The translations under genes and the position numbers were made by a program. The notes below the pieces were generated by a model. The model had not been told where the DNA came from and ran no database searches. It saw nothing but the letters and a program-made list of their open reading frames with translations. Below, in pieces: positions 1 to 9,106 of a DNA stretch of 64,000 bases. Each line of letters opens with the position of its first letter. Position 1 is the stretch's first letter. The DNA is from Labrys sp. KNU-23 (GTDB lineage Bacteria; Pseudomonadota; Alphaproteobacteria; Rhizobiales; Labraceae), in the NCBI RefSeq assembly GCF_008330945.1, contig NZ_CP043489.1, positions 682,001 through 746,000 on the forward strand. Reading direction: 5' to 3'.

Positions 1-615
1 GCCATCCCTGACCACCAGGAGGTTGGAGTGATGCTCATCGAAACCGACCATCGCGCCGATCTTGGCGGTGAACAAGGTGAAGCCGCCCGAGACGAGCGCC
101 GTGTAGCCCCCGTTCGCCCTGATGGTGCGCACCAGTTCCGGTCCGCCCGAGGTCAGGGTCAGGCGTTCCCGGATGACCTCGTCGGCAATGCTCTCGGGCA
201 ACCCTTTCAGCAGGGCCACACGCTCGCGCAAAGCCGGCTCGAAAGCGATCTCGCCGCGCATGGCGCGCTCGGTGATCTCGGCGACCATCGCCTTGGCGCC
301 GACGAAATCGGCCAATTCATCGATGCACTCCTGGCCGATCATGGTGGAGTCCATGTCGGCGAGGAAAAGATGCTTGCGCCGCCCCTCGGCTTCCTGCACC
401 ACCAGATCCACCGCGCTTCCGGCAAGGGCCTCGCGCAAACGAGCCTCGATCTCGACGACCGGCGCATCGGCCGTGCAGGCCATGTCGGCGGCCACGCCGG
501 ATGCCAGGACGACGGGAGCCCCGGGGGAGGCCAGCGCCTCGGCCGCGCGCGACAGGGTGGCTGCGTCAAGGGCGGGGCGGTCCGGATGGGAGATCAGCGT
601 GGCGACGAGGGACAT
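1..615 (-). CDS. serB: Phosphoserine phosphatase SerB, 3' end outside window
   Basis: Cytoplasmic HAD-family enzyme that hydrolyses O-phosphoserine in the last step of serine biosynthesis. 205 codons are visible from the ATG at 615-613, and the C-terminus lies off the left edge. The HAD nucleophile motif DMDST is at residues 87-91, followed by IGQECIDELADF as in SerB proteins. Motif II, SGGFT, is at 176-180. The lysine and GDGxxD motifs would lie outside. The N-terminal ~80 residues form the small regulatory-type domain of longer SerB proteins. The gene diverges from miaA with only 17 bases between the two start codons, so their promoters must overlap the coding sequences or each other. Family assignment is strong; only completeness is uncertain. 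Confidence 0.95.
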   Translation of the reverse strand, partial: MSLVATLISHPDRPALDAATLSRAAEALASPGAPVVLASGVAADMACTADAPVVEIEARLREALAGSAVDLVVQEAEGRRKHLFLADMDSTMIGQECIDELADFVGAKAMVAEITERAMRGEIAFEPALRERVALLKGLPESIADEVIRERLTLTSGGPELVRTIRANGGYTALVSGGFTLFTAKIGAMVGFDEHHSNLLVVRDG

Positions 616-632
616 GAGGACAGGTATCCGGA

Positions 633-1565
633 GTGACAGCCATTCAATATGACGCGGTGCTTCTCGCAGGTCCGACGGCGAGCGGCAAGTCGGCTCTGGC
701 CCTGGCGCTCGCCGAACGCTTCGGCGGCAGCATCATCAACGCCGATTCCATGCAGGTCTACCGCGATCTCGCCGTGCTCAGCGCCCGGCCCGATGCCGGT
801 GAGACGGCGCGCGCGCCTCATTTGCTCTACGGCCATGTCGACGGAGCCATCAATTATTCGGTGGGACGCTGGCGCGCGGACGCAGCCGCCGCGCTGGATG
901 ACGTCCGCCGGCAGCAACGCCTGCCCATCGTGATCGGCGGCACCGGCCTCTATTTCAAGGCGCTGGAGCGGGGGCTGGCCGAAATGCCGGCCGTTCCCGA
1001 CAGTGTGCGCGACACCGTACGCGCCAAGGCCGAGGGCCTGGAGACGCAGGCTTTGCACGCCTGGTTGAACGAGAAAGACCCGGCCATGGCGAATCGCCTG
1101 CGGCCCAGTGATCGCCAACGCCTGATCCGTGCCCTCGAAATTCTCGAGGCGACCGGTCGCTCCCTGTCGGAATGGCAGGGCGAACCCCATTCGCCGCCTT
1201 TGCTCGACGCCGACAAATGCCTGCGCCTCTTTCTCAGCCCGGAGCGCGCCGAACTCTATGCCAGGATCGATCGGCGCTTCGACCTGATGGTCGGCCAGGG
1301 TGCGATCGAAGAAGTCCGCGCGCTCTCCCAGCGGGGGCTCGATCCGGCACTGCCTGTCATGCGTGCCCATGGCGTGCCTGGGCTCTGCCGCTATCTCGCC
1401 GGCGAGATCAGGCTCGATGAAGCCATTGCCGGCGCCAAGGCCGATACGCGCCATTACGCCAAGCGCCAATTCACCTGGTTCCGCCACCAGATGCCGGGCT
1501 GGCGCTTCGTCGAGCCTGCCCAAGCACTTGCAATCGCTTCGGCCGCACTGATGAACGAAATTTAA
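633..1565 (+). CDS. miaA: tRNA dimethylallyltransferase MiaA
   Basis: Transfers a dimethylallyl group to N6 of A37 in tRNAs that read UNN codons. The 310-residue protein has the usual family length. The P-loop GPTASGKS is at residues 13-20, followed by [11 protein letters not shown], the substrate-binding signature, and [10 protein letters not shown] near residue 100. The C-terminal tRNA-binding part contains [10 protein letters not shown], also typical. The start is GTG at 633, the only sensible start upstream of the P-loop. The gene diverges from serB. Confidence 0.96.
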   Translation: MTAIQYDAVLLAGPTASGKSALALALAERFGGSIINADSMQVYRDLAVLSARPDAGETARAPHLLYGHVDGAINYSVGRWRADAAAALDDVRRQQRLPIVIGGTGLYFKALERGLAEMPAVPDSVRDTVRAKAEGLETQALHAWLNEKDPAMANRLRPSDRQRLIRALEILEATGRSLSEWQGEPHSPPLLDADKCLRLFLSPERAELYARIDRRFDLMVGQGAIEEVRALSQRGLDPALPVMRAHGVPGLCRYLAGEIRLDEAIAGAKADTRHYAKRQFTWFRHQMPGWRFVEPAQALAIASAALMNEI

Positions 1566-1836
1566 CACGTGGCCGTCACGATGTCCGGCAATTGCAGTCC
1601 GGCGCCGGGTTTACATAGGAATTTCAAGGGGCTGCATATGAGTTTCAGCAGCTTTGCCATGTGAAGACAGCTTCTTCCGAGTGCTGTTTCATCGATTTAG
1701 AGGCTTGTTTTCAAACATGGTTTCGGATTGATCGGGGGGGTTGCATTCCTATATGCAGCTTCTCTCCAGCTTATTCCGTTCTTTGGAATGGGCTTTCGTC
1801 CTGCTTTAGGCAGGCGAACAATCAAAGGACCAAGAC

Positions 1837-2967
1837 ATGCCTTGGAGTAACCAGAGCGGCGGTGGTGGCCCCTGGGGTAGCGGCGGCGGCAACAGCGGGG
1901 GCGGACGTCCAGGGGGCGGTGGCCCTTGGGGCGGCGGTCCGTCCGGCGGCTCGCAGCCTCCGGATCTCGAAGATTGGCTTCGCCGCAGCAAGGACGGCCT
2001 CAAGAATCTCCAGGGCGGCGGCGGTTTCACGCCGCGCAACATCGCAATCGGCGCCGTGGCGCTGATCGGCCTGTGGCTCCTTACCGGCTTCTATCGCGTG
2101 CAGCCCAACGAGGTCGGCCTCAATCTCGTCTTCGGCAAATATGTTTCGCTGAGCCCGCCGGGCCTGCGTTACAATGTGCCCTACCCGATCGGCACGGTCG
2201 AAAAGCCCACCGTGACCAATGTCGAGACCATCAATATCGGCACGCGCGGCGACAGCGACAGCGCCAATGAAATGCTGACCGGCGACGAGAACCTCGTCAA
2301 TATCGGCTTCACCGTGCAGTGGCAGATCAGTTCGGAACATCCCGAATATTACGCCTTCAACCTGGCCAACCCGCGGGGCACGATCCGCGCCGTGGCAGAG
2401 AGTGCCATGCGCGAGGCCATCGGACAGCGCAACATCACGCCGATCCTGACCGGCGATCGCCAGGCAATCGAACAGCAGGTCCAGGGCGAGATGCAGCGCG
2501 CCCTCGACAGCTACAAGGCTGGCGTGCTGGTCCGCCTGGTGCAGTTGCAGAATGTCGATCCGCCGCCCCAGGTGATCGACGCTTTCCGCGACGTGCAGGC
2601 GGCTCGTGCCGACCAGGAAAACACCATCAACCAGTCACAGGTCTATGCCAACAAGGTGATCCCGGAAGCTGGCGGTGAAGCCGCCCGTATCACCCAGGCG
2701 GCCGAGGCCTATCGTGCGCGCACCGTCGCCGAAGCCGCCGGTGAGGCGTCGCGCTTCAACGAAGTCTACAGCGCCTATCAGAAGGCACCTGTGGTCACCC
2801 GTGAACGCATGTATCTGGAAGCCATGACCTCCATCCTCACCGATACGAACAAGGTGATCTTGGACAGCAAGACCCAAGGCCAGGGTGTCGTGCCCTATCT
2901 GCCGCTCGACCGTCTGCTCAAGCGACCGGCCGGCTCGGCGCAACCCCAGCAGGGAGCGGCGCAATGA
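1837..2967 (+). CDS. hflK: FtsH protease regulator HflK
   Basis: HflK forms with HflC a large SPFH/prohibitin-type membrane complex that surrounds and modulates the FtsH protease. The first ~45 residues are extremely glycine-rich with PWG motifs, as in other alphaproteobacterial HflK. A single membrane segment is at about 68-85, followed by the SPFH domain (VQPNEVGLNLVFGKY) and a long alanine-rich coiled coil. The ATG is preceded by an AAAGGA ribosome site. It overlaps hflC by four bases (ATGA), so the pair is translationally coupled. The 271 bases upstream, between miaA and hflK, hold no gene and presumably carry the operon promoter. Confidence 0.96.
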   Translation: MPWSNQSGGGGPWGSGGGNSGGGRPGGGGPWGGGPSGGSQPPDLEDWLRRSKDGLKNLQGGGGFTPRNIAIGAVALIGLWLLTGFYRVQPNEVGLNLVFGKYVSLSPPGLRYNVPYPIGTVEKPTVTNVETINIGTRGDSDSANEMLTGDENLVNIGFTVQWQISSEHPEYYAFNLANPRGTIRAVAESAMREAIGQRNITPILTGDRQAIEQQVQGEMQRALDSYKAGVLVRLVQLQNVDPPPQVIDAFRDVQAARADQENTINQSQVYANKVIPEAGGEAARITQAAEAYRARTVAEAAGEASRFNEVYSAYQKAPVVTRERMYLEAMTSILTDTNKVILDSKTQGQGVVPYLPLDRLLKRPAGSAQPQQGAAQ

Positions 2968-3884
2968 GATCCCCGCTTGGAACCATTGCCTTGATCGCGA
3001 CCGGTGTCGTCCTGGTCCTGGTCTATTTGTCGGCCTACACCGTGACGCCGCGCGACTACGCCCTGCCGCTGCGCTTCGGCGAGCCGCAACCGGCGAAGAC
3101 CCAGCCCGGCCTTTACTGGAAATGGCCCTTCATCGAGAATGTCGAGTACATCAACAAGCAGGTGCTTGATCTCGACAGCCTGCCGCAGGAAGTCATCGCC
3201 AGCGACCAGAAGCGCCTGAAGGTCGACGCTTTCGCGCGCTATCGCGTGTCGGATCCGCTGCGCTTCTTCCAGACCTCGCGTTCGGAAAAGGGAGCGGAGC
3301 TACAGCTTTCCTCGATCCTGTCGTCGGCAGTTCGCCGAATTCTCGGCCAGTCCACCTTCGCTGCCGTCGTACGCGACCAGCGCGCCGGACTGATGGAAAG
3401 GATCCGCGCCGAAGTGAATCGCGAAGCTTCGGGCCTCGGCATCGAGGTGGTCGACGTGCGCATCCGCGGCGCCGACCTGCCGCAGGCCAACTCGGAGGCC
3501 GTCTACAAGCGCATGCAGTCGCAGCGCCAGACGGAGGCGCAGCAGATTCGCTCGCAGGGCACGCAGCAGGCGCAGATCATCCGCTCCGACGCCGACCGGC
3601 AGGTCGCCAAGATCCTCGGCGAAGCGCGCGGCAAGGCCTCGGAGACGACCGGCCAGGCCGACTCGACCCGCATCAAGATCCTGGCGGACGCCTACAACAA
3701 GGACCCGGAATTCTTCCAGTTCTACCTGTCGATGCGCAACTACGTCGACGCGATGAAGCCCGACAATACGCAGGTCTTCATCAGTCCGGATTGGGATTAC
3801 TTCCGTTATCTGCGTTCGCCGGCTGCCCCTACGGGAACACCGGCGCCTGCGGCGCCGGCTCCCCAGGCCGCTCCGGCGCAATAG
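2964..3884 (+). CDS. hflC: FtsH protease regulator HflC
   Basis: Partner of HflK in the periplasm-facing SPFH complex controlling FtsH. 306 residues, with one N-terminal membrane segment (about 5-25). The SPFH domain begins at YTVTPRDYALPLRFGEPQ, and a glutamine- and alanine-rich coiled coil (RMQSQRQTEAQQIRSQGTQ) follows. The C-terminal tail is Pro/Ala-rich. The start codon sits inside the end of hflK. A terminator-like hairpin follows 33 bases after the stop. Confidence 0.96.
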   Translation: MRSPLGTIALIATGVVLVLVYLSAYTVTPRDYALPLRFGEPQPAKTQPGLYWKWPFIENVEYINKQVLDLDSLPQEVIASDQKRLKVDAFARYRVSDPLRFFQTSRSEKGAELQLSSILSSAVRRILGQSTFAAVVRDQRAGLMERIRAEVNREASGLGIEVVDVRIRGADLPQANSEAVYKRMQSQRQTEAQQIRSQGTQQAQIIRSDADRQVAKILGEARGKASETTGQADSTRIKILADAYNKDPEFFQFYLSMRNYVDAMKPDNTQVFISPDWDYFRYLRSPAAPTGTPAPAAPAPQAAPAQ

Positions 3885-3916
3885 GCTTGACGCCGGCCTT
3901 AGATAAAGCTCCATTG

Positions 3917-3946
3917 CGCCGGTCGCCTCGTTGCGGCCGGCGTTTT
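3917..3946 (+). terminator. Rho-independent terminator after hflC
   Basis: A stem pairs GCCGGTCGC with GCGGCCGGC around a short loop and is followed directly by TTTT. It lies 33 bases after the hflC stop, so DUF2065 and degP are probably transcribed at least partly from their own promoters. Confidence 0.65.
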
Positions 3947-3986
3947 CATAGGACCGCCGTGACCATCAGCCGGCTGCCCTTGCCAC

Positions 3987-4110
3987 AAGCGTCTTGCGAT
4001 TTGACGAGTTGACCAAGAATCGCAAGAACGCTCTGGCCAATCCGTTGGATTGGCTTGGAAACAAGGAGCTGGAGCAGACAAGCGTTCAGGCATGAACGCG
4101 TTTTGCTCCA
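3987..4110. repeat. Dispersed palindromic repeat, family A copy 1
   Basis: Contains TTGCGATTTGACGAG...ACCAAGAATCGCAAG, then GGAAACAAGGAGCTGGAGCA and GCGTTCAGGCATGAACGCG TTTTGCTC. Closely related units are at 6115, 13636, 14517, 16424 and 41646. The outer halves pair (TTGCGATT with AATCGCAA) and a second hairpin forms around CATGAACG, so an RNA copy would have two stem-loops. Confidence 0.8.
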
Positions 4111-4164
4111 GGATCGCGAGCCGCCGGAAGGTCCGGGTGGAGGTTCATATAATGTGTGGGGCGG

Positions 4165-4368
4165 ATGGATAGTTTCTCTTTCGGTGATTTCATCACGGCG
4201 CTCGGTCTGGCCTTCGCGATCGAAGGGTTGTTCTTTCTGGCCTTTCCCGATCCGGTACGGCGCATGATGGTCTCGGTCGCCAATTCCCCCAACGCGCAAC
4301 TCCGCCTCGCCGGCTTCATCTCCGCCATCATTGGTATCATCATAATCTGGGTTGTAAGGGGCATGTGA
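4165..4368 (+). CDS. DUF2065 small inner-membrane protein
   Basis: A 67-residue protein with two hydrophobic stretches (about 8-25 and 45-63) around a short loop containing FPDPVRRM, matching the YjeT-like DUF2065 family. The function is unknown. The family is regularly found between hflC and the degP/degQ protease gene in alphaproteobacteria, as here, which suggests a role in membrane protein quality control; that is inference from context. I start it at the ATG at 4165. An in-frame GTG at 4156 lies 11 bases after a GGTGGAGG ribosome site and is a fair alternative that would add three residues. Confidence 0.85.
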   Translation: MDSFSFGDFITALGLAFAIEGLFFLAFPDPVRRMMVSVANSPNAQLRLAGFISAIIGIIIIWVVRGM

Positions 4369-4476
4369 ACGTGTCGGCTCGCTGCCCGGCCGCGTCGCCT
4401 CCTGTCGCAGGCGAAACTGACAAGCCCCAACTTTGCGTGAACTTGCGAGTGCGTCACGCTCACGCCGCATTCCGCC

Positions 4477-4506
4477 CTTGAAATTCAACCCGACCGCGCC
4501 CCACAT
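4477..4506 (+). promoter_or_regulatory. Candidate sigma-32 (RpoH) heat-shock promoter for degP
   Basis: CTTGAAA at 4477-4483 and CCCCACAT at 4499-4506 are separated by 15 bases. This closely fits the heat-shock consensus CTTGAAA / CCCCATNT. The start of transcription would fall near 4513, about 27 bases upstream of the degP ATG. Based on sequence match only. Confidence 0.65.
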
Positions 4507-4539
4507 CAACACCGATGCGGGTGACCATCCGAGGACTTG

Positions 4540-6045
4540 ATGCCGATTCAACTCAACAGCCTGATGCGCCGCAGCGGCGCCGTTGCCATCGCCGCCTTGA
4601 TCGCCGCCAGTCCGGCAACCCTTGTGGCGCCGCCTGCCATGGCCGCGGCGGGCCCGCCCTCCGTTGCTGATCTGTCGGCCGAACTGATCGACGCCGTCGT
4701 CAATATCTCGACGTCGCAGACAGTGGCCTCCGGCAGCAATGACGAGGAAGGCGAGGACGAGCCACGGGCCCCGATGCCCAAGCTGCCGCCCGGATCGCCG
4801 TTCGAGGAATTCTTCAACCAGTTCTTCAACAACAAGGACGGCAAGGGCCTGCGCCGCCCCCGCAAGACCGAAGCCCTCGGCTCGGGCTTCGTCATCGACC
4901 CCAGCGGCATCATCGTCACCAACAACCACGTCATCGACGATGCTGACGACATCGAAGTCAATTTCAACGACGGTTCCAAGCTCAAGGCCAAGCTGCTCGG
5001 CCGCGACAAGAAGGTCGACGTGGCCGTGCTCAAGGTCGACCCACCCAAGCCCCTGAAGGCGGTGAAGTTCGCCGACAGCGACAAGGTTCGCGTCGGCGAC
5101 TGGGCCATGGCGATCGGCAACCCCTTCGGCCTGTCGAGCACGGTGACGCTCGGTATCATCTCGGCCCGCAACCGCGACATCAATTCAGGCCCCTACGACA
5201 ACTATCTGCAGACGGATGCCGCCATCAACAAGGGCAATTCCGGCGGACCGCTGTTCGACATGGATGGCGGTGTCATCGGCATCAACACCGCGATCATCTC
5301 GCCGACGGGCGGCTCGATCGGTCTCGGCTTCTCCATGCCGTCGGCAACGGTACAGCCGGTGATCGAGCAGCTTCGGCTCTATGGCGAGACGCGGCGCGGC
5401 TGGCTGGGCGTGCGCATTCAGAGCGTCAGTGATGACATCGCCGAAAGCCTGGGCATGCCAAAGGCACAGGGCGCCCTGATTGCCGGCGTCGACGACAAGG
5501 GACCGGCCAAGCCTGCAGGCATCGAGCCGGGCGACGTGATCCTGAAATTCGACGGCCACGACATCAAGGAGATGCGGGACCTGCCCCGCCTCGTCGCCGA
5601 CACGCCGGTGGACAAGAAGGTCGAGGTGGTGATCCTGCGCAAGGGCCAGACCCTGACCAAGACCGTCACCGTCGCCCGGCTCGACGAGAGCGACACCGCC
5701 ATCAAGGCATCCACCCGCGGCACCGAAACGCCCGAAAAGCCCAAGATCACCAAGGCCCTCGGCCTCGAAATGTCCGGCATCACCAAGGAGTTGCGCGACA
5801 AGTACAAGCTCGCCACCGACGCCAAGGGCGTGGTGGTGACCAAGGTGGACAACGGCTCCTCGGCCGAGGACAAGCAGGTCAAGGTCGGTGACGTCATCCT
5901 CCAGATCGGCCAGCAAGCGGTTTCCACCCCCGATGACGTGAGCAAGCGCATCGAGGAGTTGAAGAAGGCCGGCACCAAACAAGCGCTGCTGCTGCTGTCG
6001 AACACGCAGGGCGAACTGCGCTTCGTGGCATTGGCGCTGAACTGA
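4540..6045 (+). CDS. degP: Do-family periplasmic serine protease DegP/HtrA
   Basis: Exported protease and chaperone of the HtrA family that removes misfolded envelope proteins. About 501 residues. A signal peptide ends near residue 36 (PPAMAAA). The trypsin-like catalytic triad is visible: His130 in TNNHVID, Asp160 in KVDVAVLKVD, Ser234 in GNSGGPLF. Two PDZ domains follow, at about 285-375 and 400-495. The start is the ATG at 4540; an in-frame TTG three bases earlier is less likely. A heat-shock-type promoter lies just upstream and a strong terminator just downstream, so this gene can be a unit of its own although it follows hflKC-DUF2065 in the usual order. Confidence 0.96.
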   Translation: MPIQLNSLMRRSGAVAIAALIAASPATLVAPPAMAAAGPPSVADLSAELIDAVVNISTSQTVASGSNDEEGEDEPRAPMPKLPPGSPFEEFFNQFFNNKDGKGLRRPRKTEALGSGFVIDPSGIIVTNNHVIDDADDIEVNFNDGSKLKAKLLGRDKKVDVAVLKVDPPKPLKAVKFADSDKVRVGDWAMAIGNPFGLSSTVTLGIISARNRDINSGPYDNYLQTDAAINKGNSGGPLFDMDGGVIGINTAIISPTGGSIGLGFSMPSATVQPVIEQLRLYGETRRGWLGVRIQSVSDDIAESLGMPKAQGALIAGVDDKGPAKPAGIEPGDVILKFDGHDIKEMRDLPRLVADTPVDKKVEVVILRKGQTLTKTVTVARLDESDTAIKASTRGTETPEKPKITKALGLEMSGITKELRDKYKLATDAKGVVVTKVDNGSSAEDKQVKVGDVILQIGQQAVSTPDDVSKRIEELKKAGTKQALLLLSNTQGELRFVALALN

Positions 6046-6068
6046 GCCCGTCTGCAGACACTACAGGC

Positions 6069-6099
6069 AAAAGGGCTTCCCGGATCGGGAAGCCCTTTT
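6069..6099 (+). terminator. Rho-independent terminator after degP
   Basis: Near-perfect stem AAAGGGCTTCCC / GGGAAGCCCTTT with a short loop, ending in a T run, 23 bases after the degP stop. A textbook intrinsic terminator. Confidence 0.9.
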
Positions 6100-6114
6100 C
6101 ATATTTCTGGCCCG

Positions 6115-6190
6115 CTAAAGCGCTTTGCGATTTGGCGGAATCACCAAGAATCGCAAAGACTCGTCGAATCAAAGAGCCAGGGCATTTCTT
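6115..6190. repeat. Dispersed palindromic repeat, family A copy 2 (short)
   Basis: CTAAAGCGCTTTGCGATTTG...TCACCAAGAATCGCAAAGAC followed by GTCGAATCAAAGAGCC. It has the first hairpin of family A and a shortened right half. It lies between convergent degP and sspB. Confidence 0.75.
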
Positions 6191-6296
6191 AGAGAAACAG
6201 GCAGACTTTTCGGCAAGGCGCGGGAAACGCCGCTTCCGGGACTACAGCATCGTGCCCGATCTCTGAATCGGCCGCGATGCTGCAATTGATTGTTGT

Positions 6297-6348
6297 CGCA
6301 TCGTTCTGGCCGAAAACCCGTACCCACTTTTCGGCACGATGCTCTAAG
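6297..6348. repeat. Intergenic palindromic repeat, family B
   Basis: GCATCGTTCTGGCCGAAAA then CCCACTTTTCGGCACGATGC: the outer GCATCGT and ACGATGC arms pair, as do CCGAAAA and TTTTCGG. This resembles a repeat common in rhizobial intergenic DNA (from memory). It is the only clear copy here. The stretch 6191-6443 holds nothing else that I can recognise. Confidence 0.65.
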
Positions 6349-6443
6349 AACATTCGCCCGCCCTCCCCGACCGGGTGAGCTGCAGACAGTCCTCGCATCA
6401 CGAGACCCGCCAACCAGGCAGCGATGGGCGCGAGCGCGTCGGA

Positions 6444-7046
6444 CTACTTCTTCTTGCGAAAATGATCGAGGCTGACGATCTTCTCGCTCTCAGCGGGAGG
6501 CTCATCCTGCGCCGCATCGTCCGTCACGGGACTCGGCTCTTCCGTGGCCGGGCTGGCTTTCTTGCGGCTCGACTTGCTGGCAGGCTCCTTGGCAGGCGCT
6601 TCCTTGCCGGCTTCGATCTCCTCGGCCCGCGGAACAGCCCGTATGGCAGCTGGCGCTTGCACGGAAGCAGGTTCTTCTTCCGCCTCGGCCTCGTCGACCT
6701 CGAACTTCACGCCGAAATCCACCGACGGATCGAAGAAGGCCGTCATGGCGGCGAAAGGCACGATCAGCCGCTCGGGAGCATTGCCGAACGACAATCCAAC
6801 CTCGAAGCCATAATCGCTGACGGTAAGGTCCCAGAACTGATGCTGGAGGACGATGGTGATCTCCTCCGGAAACTTCTCCGCCAGGCGCGCCGGGATGCTG
6901 ACGCCGGGAAATTGGGTCTTGAAGGAGATGAAGAAATGATGGTCGCCCGGCAGTCCGATGCGGGCAGCATCGGCCAGCACACGGCGAACCATGCCGCGCA
7001 ACGCGTCCTGAGTGAGAAGATCATAACGGATATGGTCAATACTCAT
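6444..7046 (-). CDS. sspB: ClpXP adaptor SspB (alpha type)
   Basis: SspB binds the tmRNA-encoded degradation tag and delivers tagged proteins to the ClpXP protease. 200 residues. The N-terminal ~125 residues carry the substrate-binding fold of alphaproteobacterial SspB (IRYDLLTQDALRGMV; ITIVLQHQFWDLTVSDYGF; APERLIVPFAAMTAFFDPSV). A low-complexity Ala/Pro/Glu linker follows, then a short basic C-terminus (DHFRKKK) in the place of the ClpX-binding tail. The tmRNA gene lies about 100 bases upstream on the same strand, so tag and adaptor are encoded side by side. Confidence 0.93.
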   Translation of the reverse strand: MSIDHIRYDLLTQDALRGMVRRVLADAARIGLPGDHHFFISFKTQFPGVSIPARLAEKFPEEITIVLQHQFWDLTVSDYGFEVGLSFGNAPERLIVPFAAMTAFFDPSVDFGVKFEVDEAEAEEEPASVQAPAAIRAVPRAEEIEAGKEAPAKEPASKSSRKKASPATEEPSPVTDDAAQDEPPAESEKIVSLDHFRKKK

Positions 7047-7144
7047 CGCGCAATTCTTACCCGGCCAGCTCTTATTACGTCAGGCCCGCTGGCACGCTCA
7101 TACGCCTCGCAGACCGTATCTTCGGATGGCCTGCGGGCAGACCG

Positions 7145-7465
7145 GAATGAAGTGGAGGCTTCTGTTGCCAGGTGCCTCCGAACCCCGCCTGCCGGTGCTA
7201 CCCGTCAGGACTTGATTTCGGTCTAGTTACCGCTTACGCGGCAACCGCAACCGGAGCATAGTTGTCGTTGGCAACTATTGAAAAGGCCCGATATCGGCGG
7301 AACCATGCCGAGCGAAAGCACACCCTTTACACCCTCGTCGATCCTGTTTCGCCCCCGCCGCAGCCCGCCCTGACGGGCTCTGGTGGAGGCGCCGGGTACT
7401 GCCCCCGGGTCCGAAAGGTTTATTTCGATGACCATTTATCGCCATAGCCGGCGCGAGCCGGCAAA
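7145..7465 (-). ncRNA. ssrA: Permuted two-piece tmRNA (alpha-tmRNA)
   Basis: tmRNA rescues stalled ribosomes and adds a degradation tag. Read on the minus strand, the acceptor piece comes first: TTTCGGAC, a T-arm-like CCGGG...CCCGG, then GCGCCTCCACCA ending at 7381. A 24-base intervening hairpin (7380-7357) follows. The coding piece begins GGGGGCGAAACAGGATCGACG at 7356, and its first seven bases pair with CGCCTCC of the acceptor end. The tag frame at 7272-7234 reads ANDNYAPVAVAA and a TAA stop, preceded by TAGTT before the resume codon GCC. A GGAGGC/GCCTCC hairpin at 7178-7154 is near the 3' end. A GCCGGC hairpin (7462-7447) and a TTATAT -10-like box lie at the upstream end. The outer ends are approximate; the identity is clear. 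Confidence 0.95.
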
Positions 7466-7696
7466 GGGAATATAAGCTGCATGTTCGGCAGAAAAAAGAG
7501 GCGATTGCGGTTTGACGGAGCTTTCCTCAGGCTTGACATGCCTTATTTGAGGAAGAGGGCATTTCGCCCTGCCCGCGCCATCCTCCAACCGGCATGCAGC
7601 AGCGGCCGGGGATGACCCGCTGGAGAGTCGAGTACGAGCCGCCATGCGCCCCGAATCCGGAGCATGCTCGCATGGGGCCAGTTGCAGGAGACCGTC

Positions 7697-9106
7697 ATGA
7701 CTGAAGCCACCCCCGCCACCCGCCAGGAAAGCGACTCCTTCGGGCCGATCGAGGTGCCAGCCGGGCATTATTGGGGGGCCCAGACCCAGCGCTCGCTCGA
7801 GAATTTCCGCATCGGTGCCGAAAAGATGCCCCGTCCGCTGATTCACGCCCTCGGGCTGATCAAGCTGGCGGCCGCTCGTGCCAATCGCGAGCTCGGCGTG
7901 CTAGACGCGGCTTCGGCGGAAGCCATCGAGCGTGCCGCCCGCGAGGTCGCCGACGGCAGGCTGGACGACGAATTTCCCCTGGTGGTCTGGCAGACCGGCT
8001 CCGGCACGCAGACCAACATGAATGCCAATGAGGTGATCTCCAATCGCGCCATCGAGATGCTCGGCGGCACCATGGGCTCCAAGAAGCCAGTGCACCCCAA
8101 TGACCATGTCAATCGTGGCCAATCGTCCAACGACACCTTCCCCACCGCCATGCACGTGGCCGCCGCCCGCGAGATCCATGACCGGCTGTTGCCGGCATTG
8201 CGCCACCTGGCCTCCGCCCTGGAGCACAAGGCCGAGGCCTTCAAGGACATCATCAAAATCGGCCGCACCCATTTGCAGGATGCGACCCCGCTCTCGCTCG
8301 GCCAGGAGTTCTCGGGCTATGTCACGCAGCTACGGGAAGGCATCCGGCGGATCGAAGCCGGCCTTGCCGAATTGATGCCCCTGGCGCAGGGCGGCACGGC
8401 GGTCGGCACCGGCCTCAACACCCGGGAAGGATTCGCCGAACGGATCGCGGCTGAACTTGCCGCCCTGACGGGTCTGCCCTTCGTCACCGCCCCCAATAAA
8501 TTCGAGGCTCTCGCTACGCATGATGCATTGGTATCGGCCCATGGTGCGCTCAACACCGTGGCCGTCAGCCTGTTCAAGATCGCCAGCGACATCCGCCTGC
8601 TCGGCTCGGGGCCCCGGGCCGGTCTCGGCGAGCTGGTTCTGCCTGAAAACGAGCCGGGCTCCTCCATCATGCCGGGCAAGGTCAACCCGACCCAATGCGA
8701 GGCGATGACCATGGTCTGCATACGGGTGTTCGGCAATCAGAGCACCGTCACCTTTGCCGGCAGCCAGGGACATTTGGAACTGAACGTCTTCAAGCCGGTG
8801 ATTGCCGACGCCGTGCTGCAATCGATCCGACTACTTGCCGATGCGGCCAACAGCTTCACCGATCATTGCGTCAACGGCATCGAAGCCGACACCTCCCGAA
8901 TCAGCGATCTCGTGGCGCGTTCCCTCATGCTGGTGACCGCGCTAACACCTGTCATTGGTTATGATAAGGCAGCTTATATTGCCAAAGCGGCACACCATAA
9001 CGGTACCACTCTACTTCAGGAAATATTGACGGCAAAAATAATGGACGAAAGAGCTTTTGAAAATGCGATGAGCCTTGCACGGATGATAGCGCCAGATAAA
9101 GAATGA
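7697..9106 (+). CDS. fumC: Fumarate hydratase, class II
   Basis: Iron-independent fumarase that interconverts fumarate and malate in the TCA cycle. 469 residues, the usual class II length. The family signature [11 protein letters not shown] is near residues 320-330, and [14 protein letters not shown] and [11 protein letters not shown] are also present. The start is the ATG at 7697, after an AGGAG ribosome site; the frame stays open further upstream but without support. Oddity: the last ~55 codons (from about 8941) are only about 43% GC by my count and use ATA, CTA and AGA codons, unlike the rest of the gene, and the C-terminal tail ([17 protein letters not shown]) does not look like the usual FumC tail. 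Confidence 0.96.
   Translation: MTEATPATRQESDSFGPIEVPAGHYWGAQTQRSLENFRIGAEKMPRPLIHALGLIKLAAARANRELGVLDAASAEAIERAAREVADGRLDDEFPLVVWQTGSGTQTNMNANEVISNRAIEMLGGTMGSKKPVHPNDHVNRGQSSNDTFPTAMHVAAAREIHDRLLPALRHLASALEHKAEAFKDIIKIGRTHLQDATPLSLGQEFSGYVTQLREGIRRIEAGLAELMPLAQGGTAVGTGLNTREGFAERIAAELAALTGLPFVTAPNKFEALATHDALVSAHGALNTVAVSLFKIASDIRLLGSGPRAGLGELVLPENEPGSSIMPGKVNPTQCEAMTMVCIRVFGNQSTVTFAGSQGHLELNVFKPVIADAVLQSIRLLADAANSFTDHCVNGIEADTSRISDLVARSLMLVTALTPVIGYDKAAYIAKAAHHNGTTLLQEILTAKIMDERAFENAMSLARMIAPDKE

Noticed and set aside
3946..4929. A 327-codon minus-strand frame over DUF2065 and degP
   Set aside because: It overlaps a repeat and two real plus-strand genes and has no recognisable domain.
7223..7435. 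A 70-codon minus-strand frame in the tmRNA region
   Set aside because: The bases are explained by the tmRNA coding piece and acceptor end; the tag lies in another frame.
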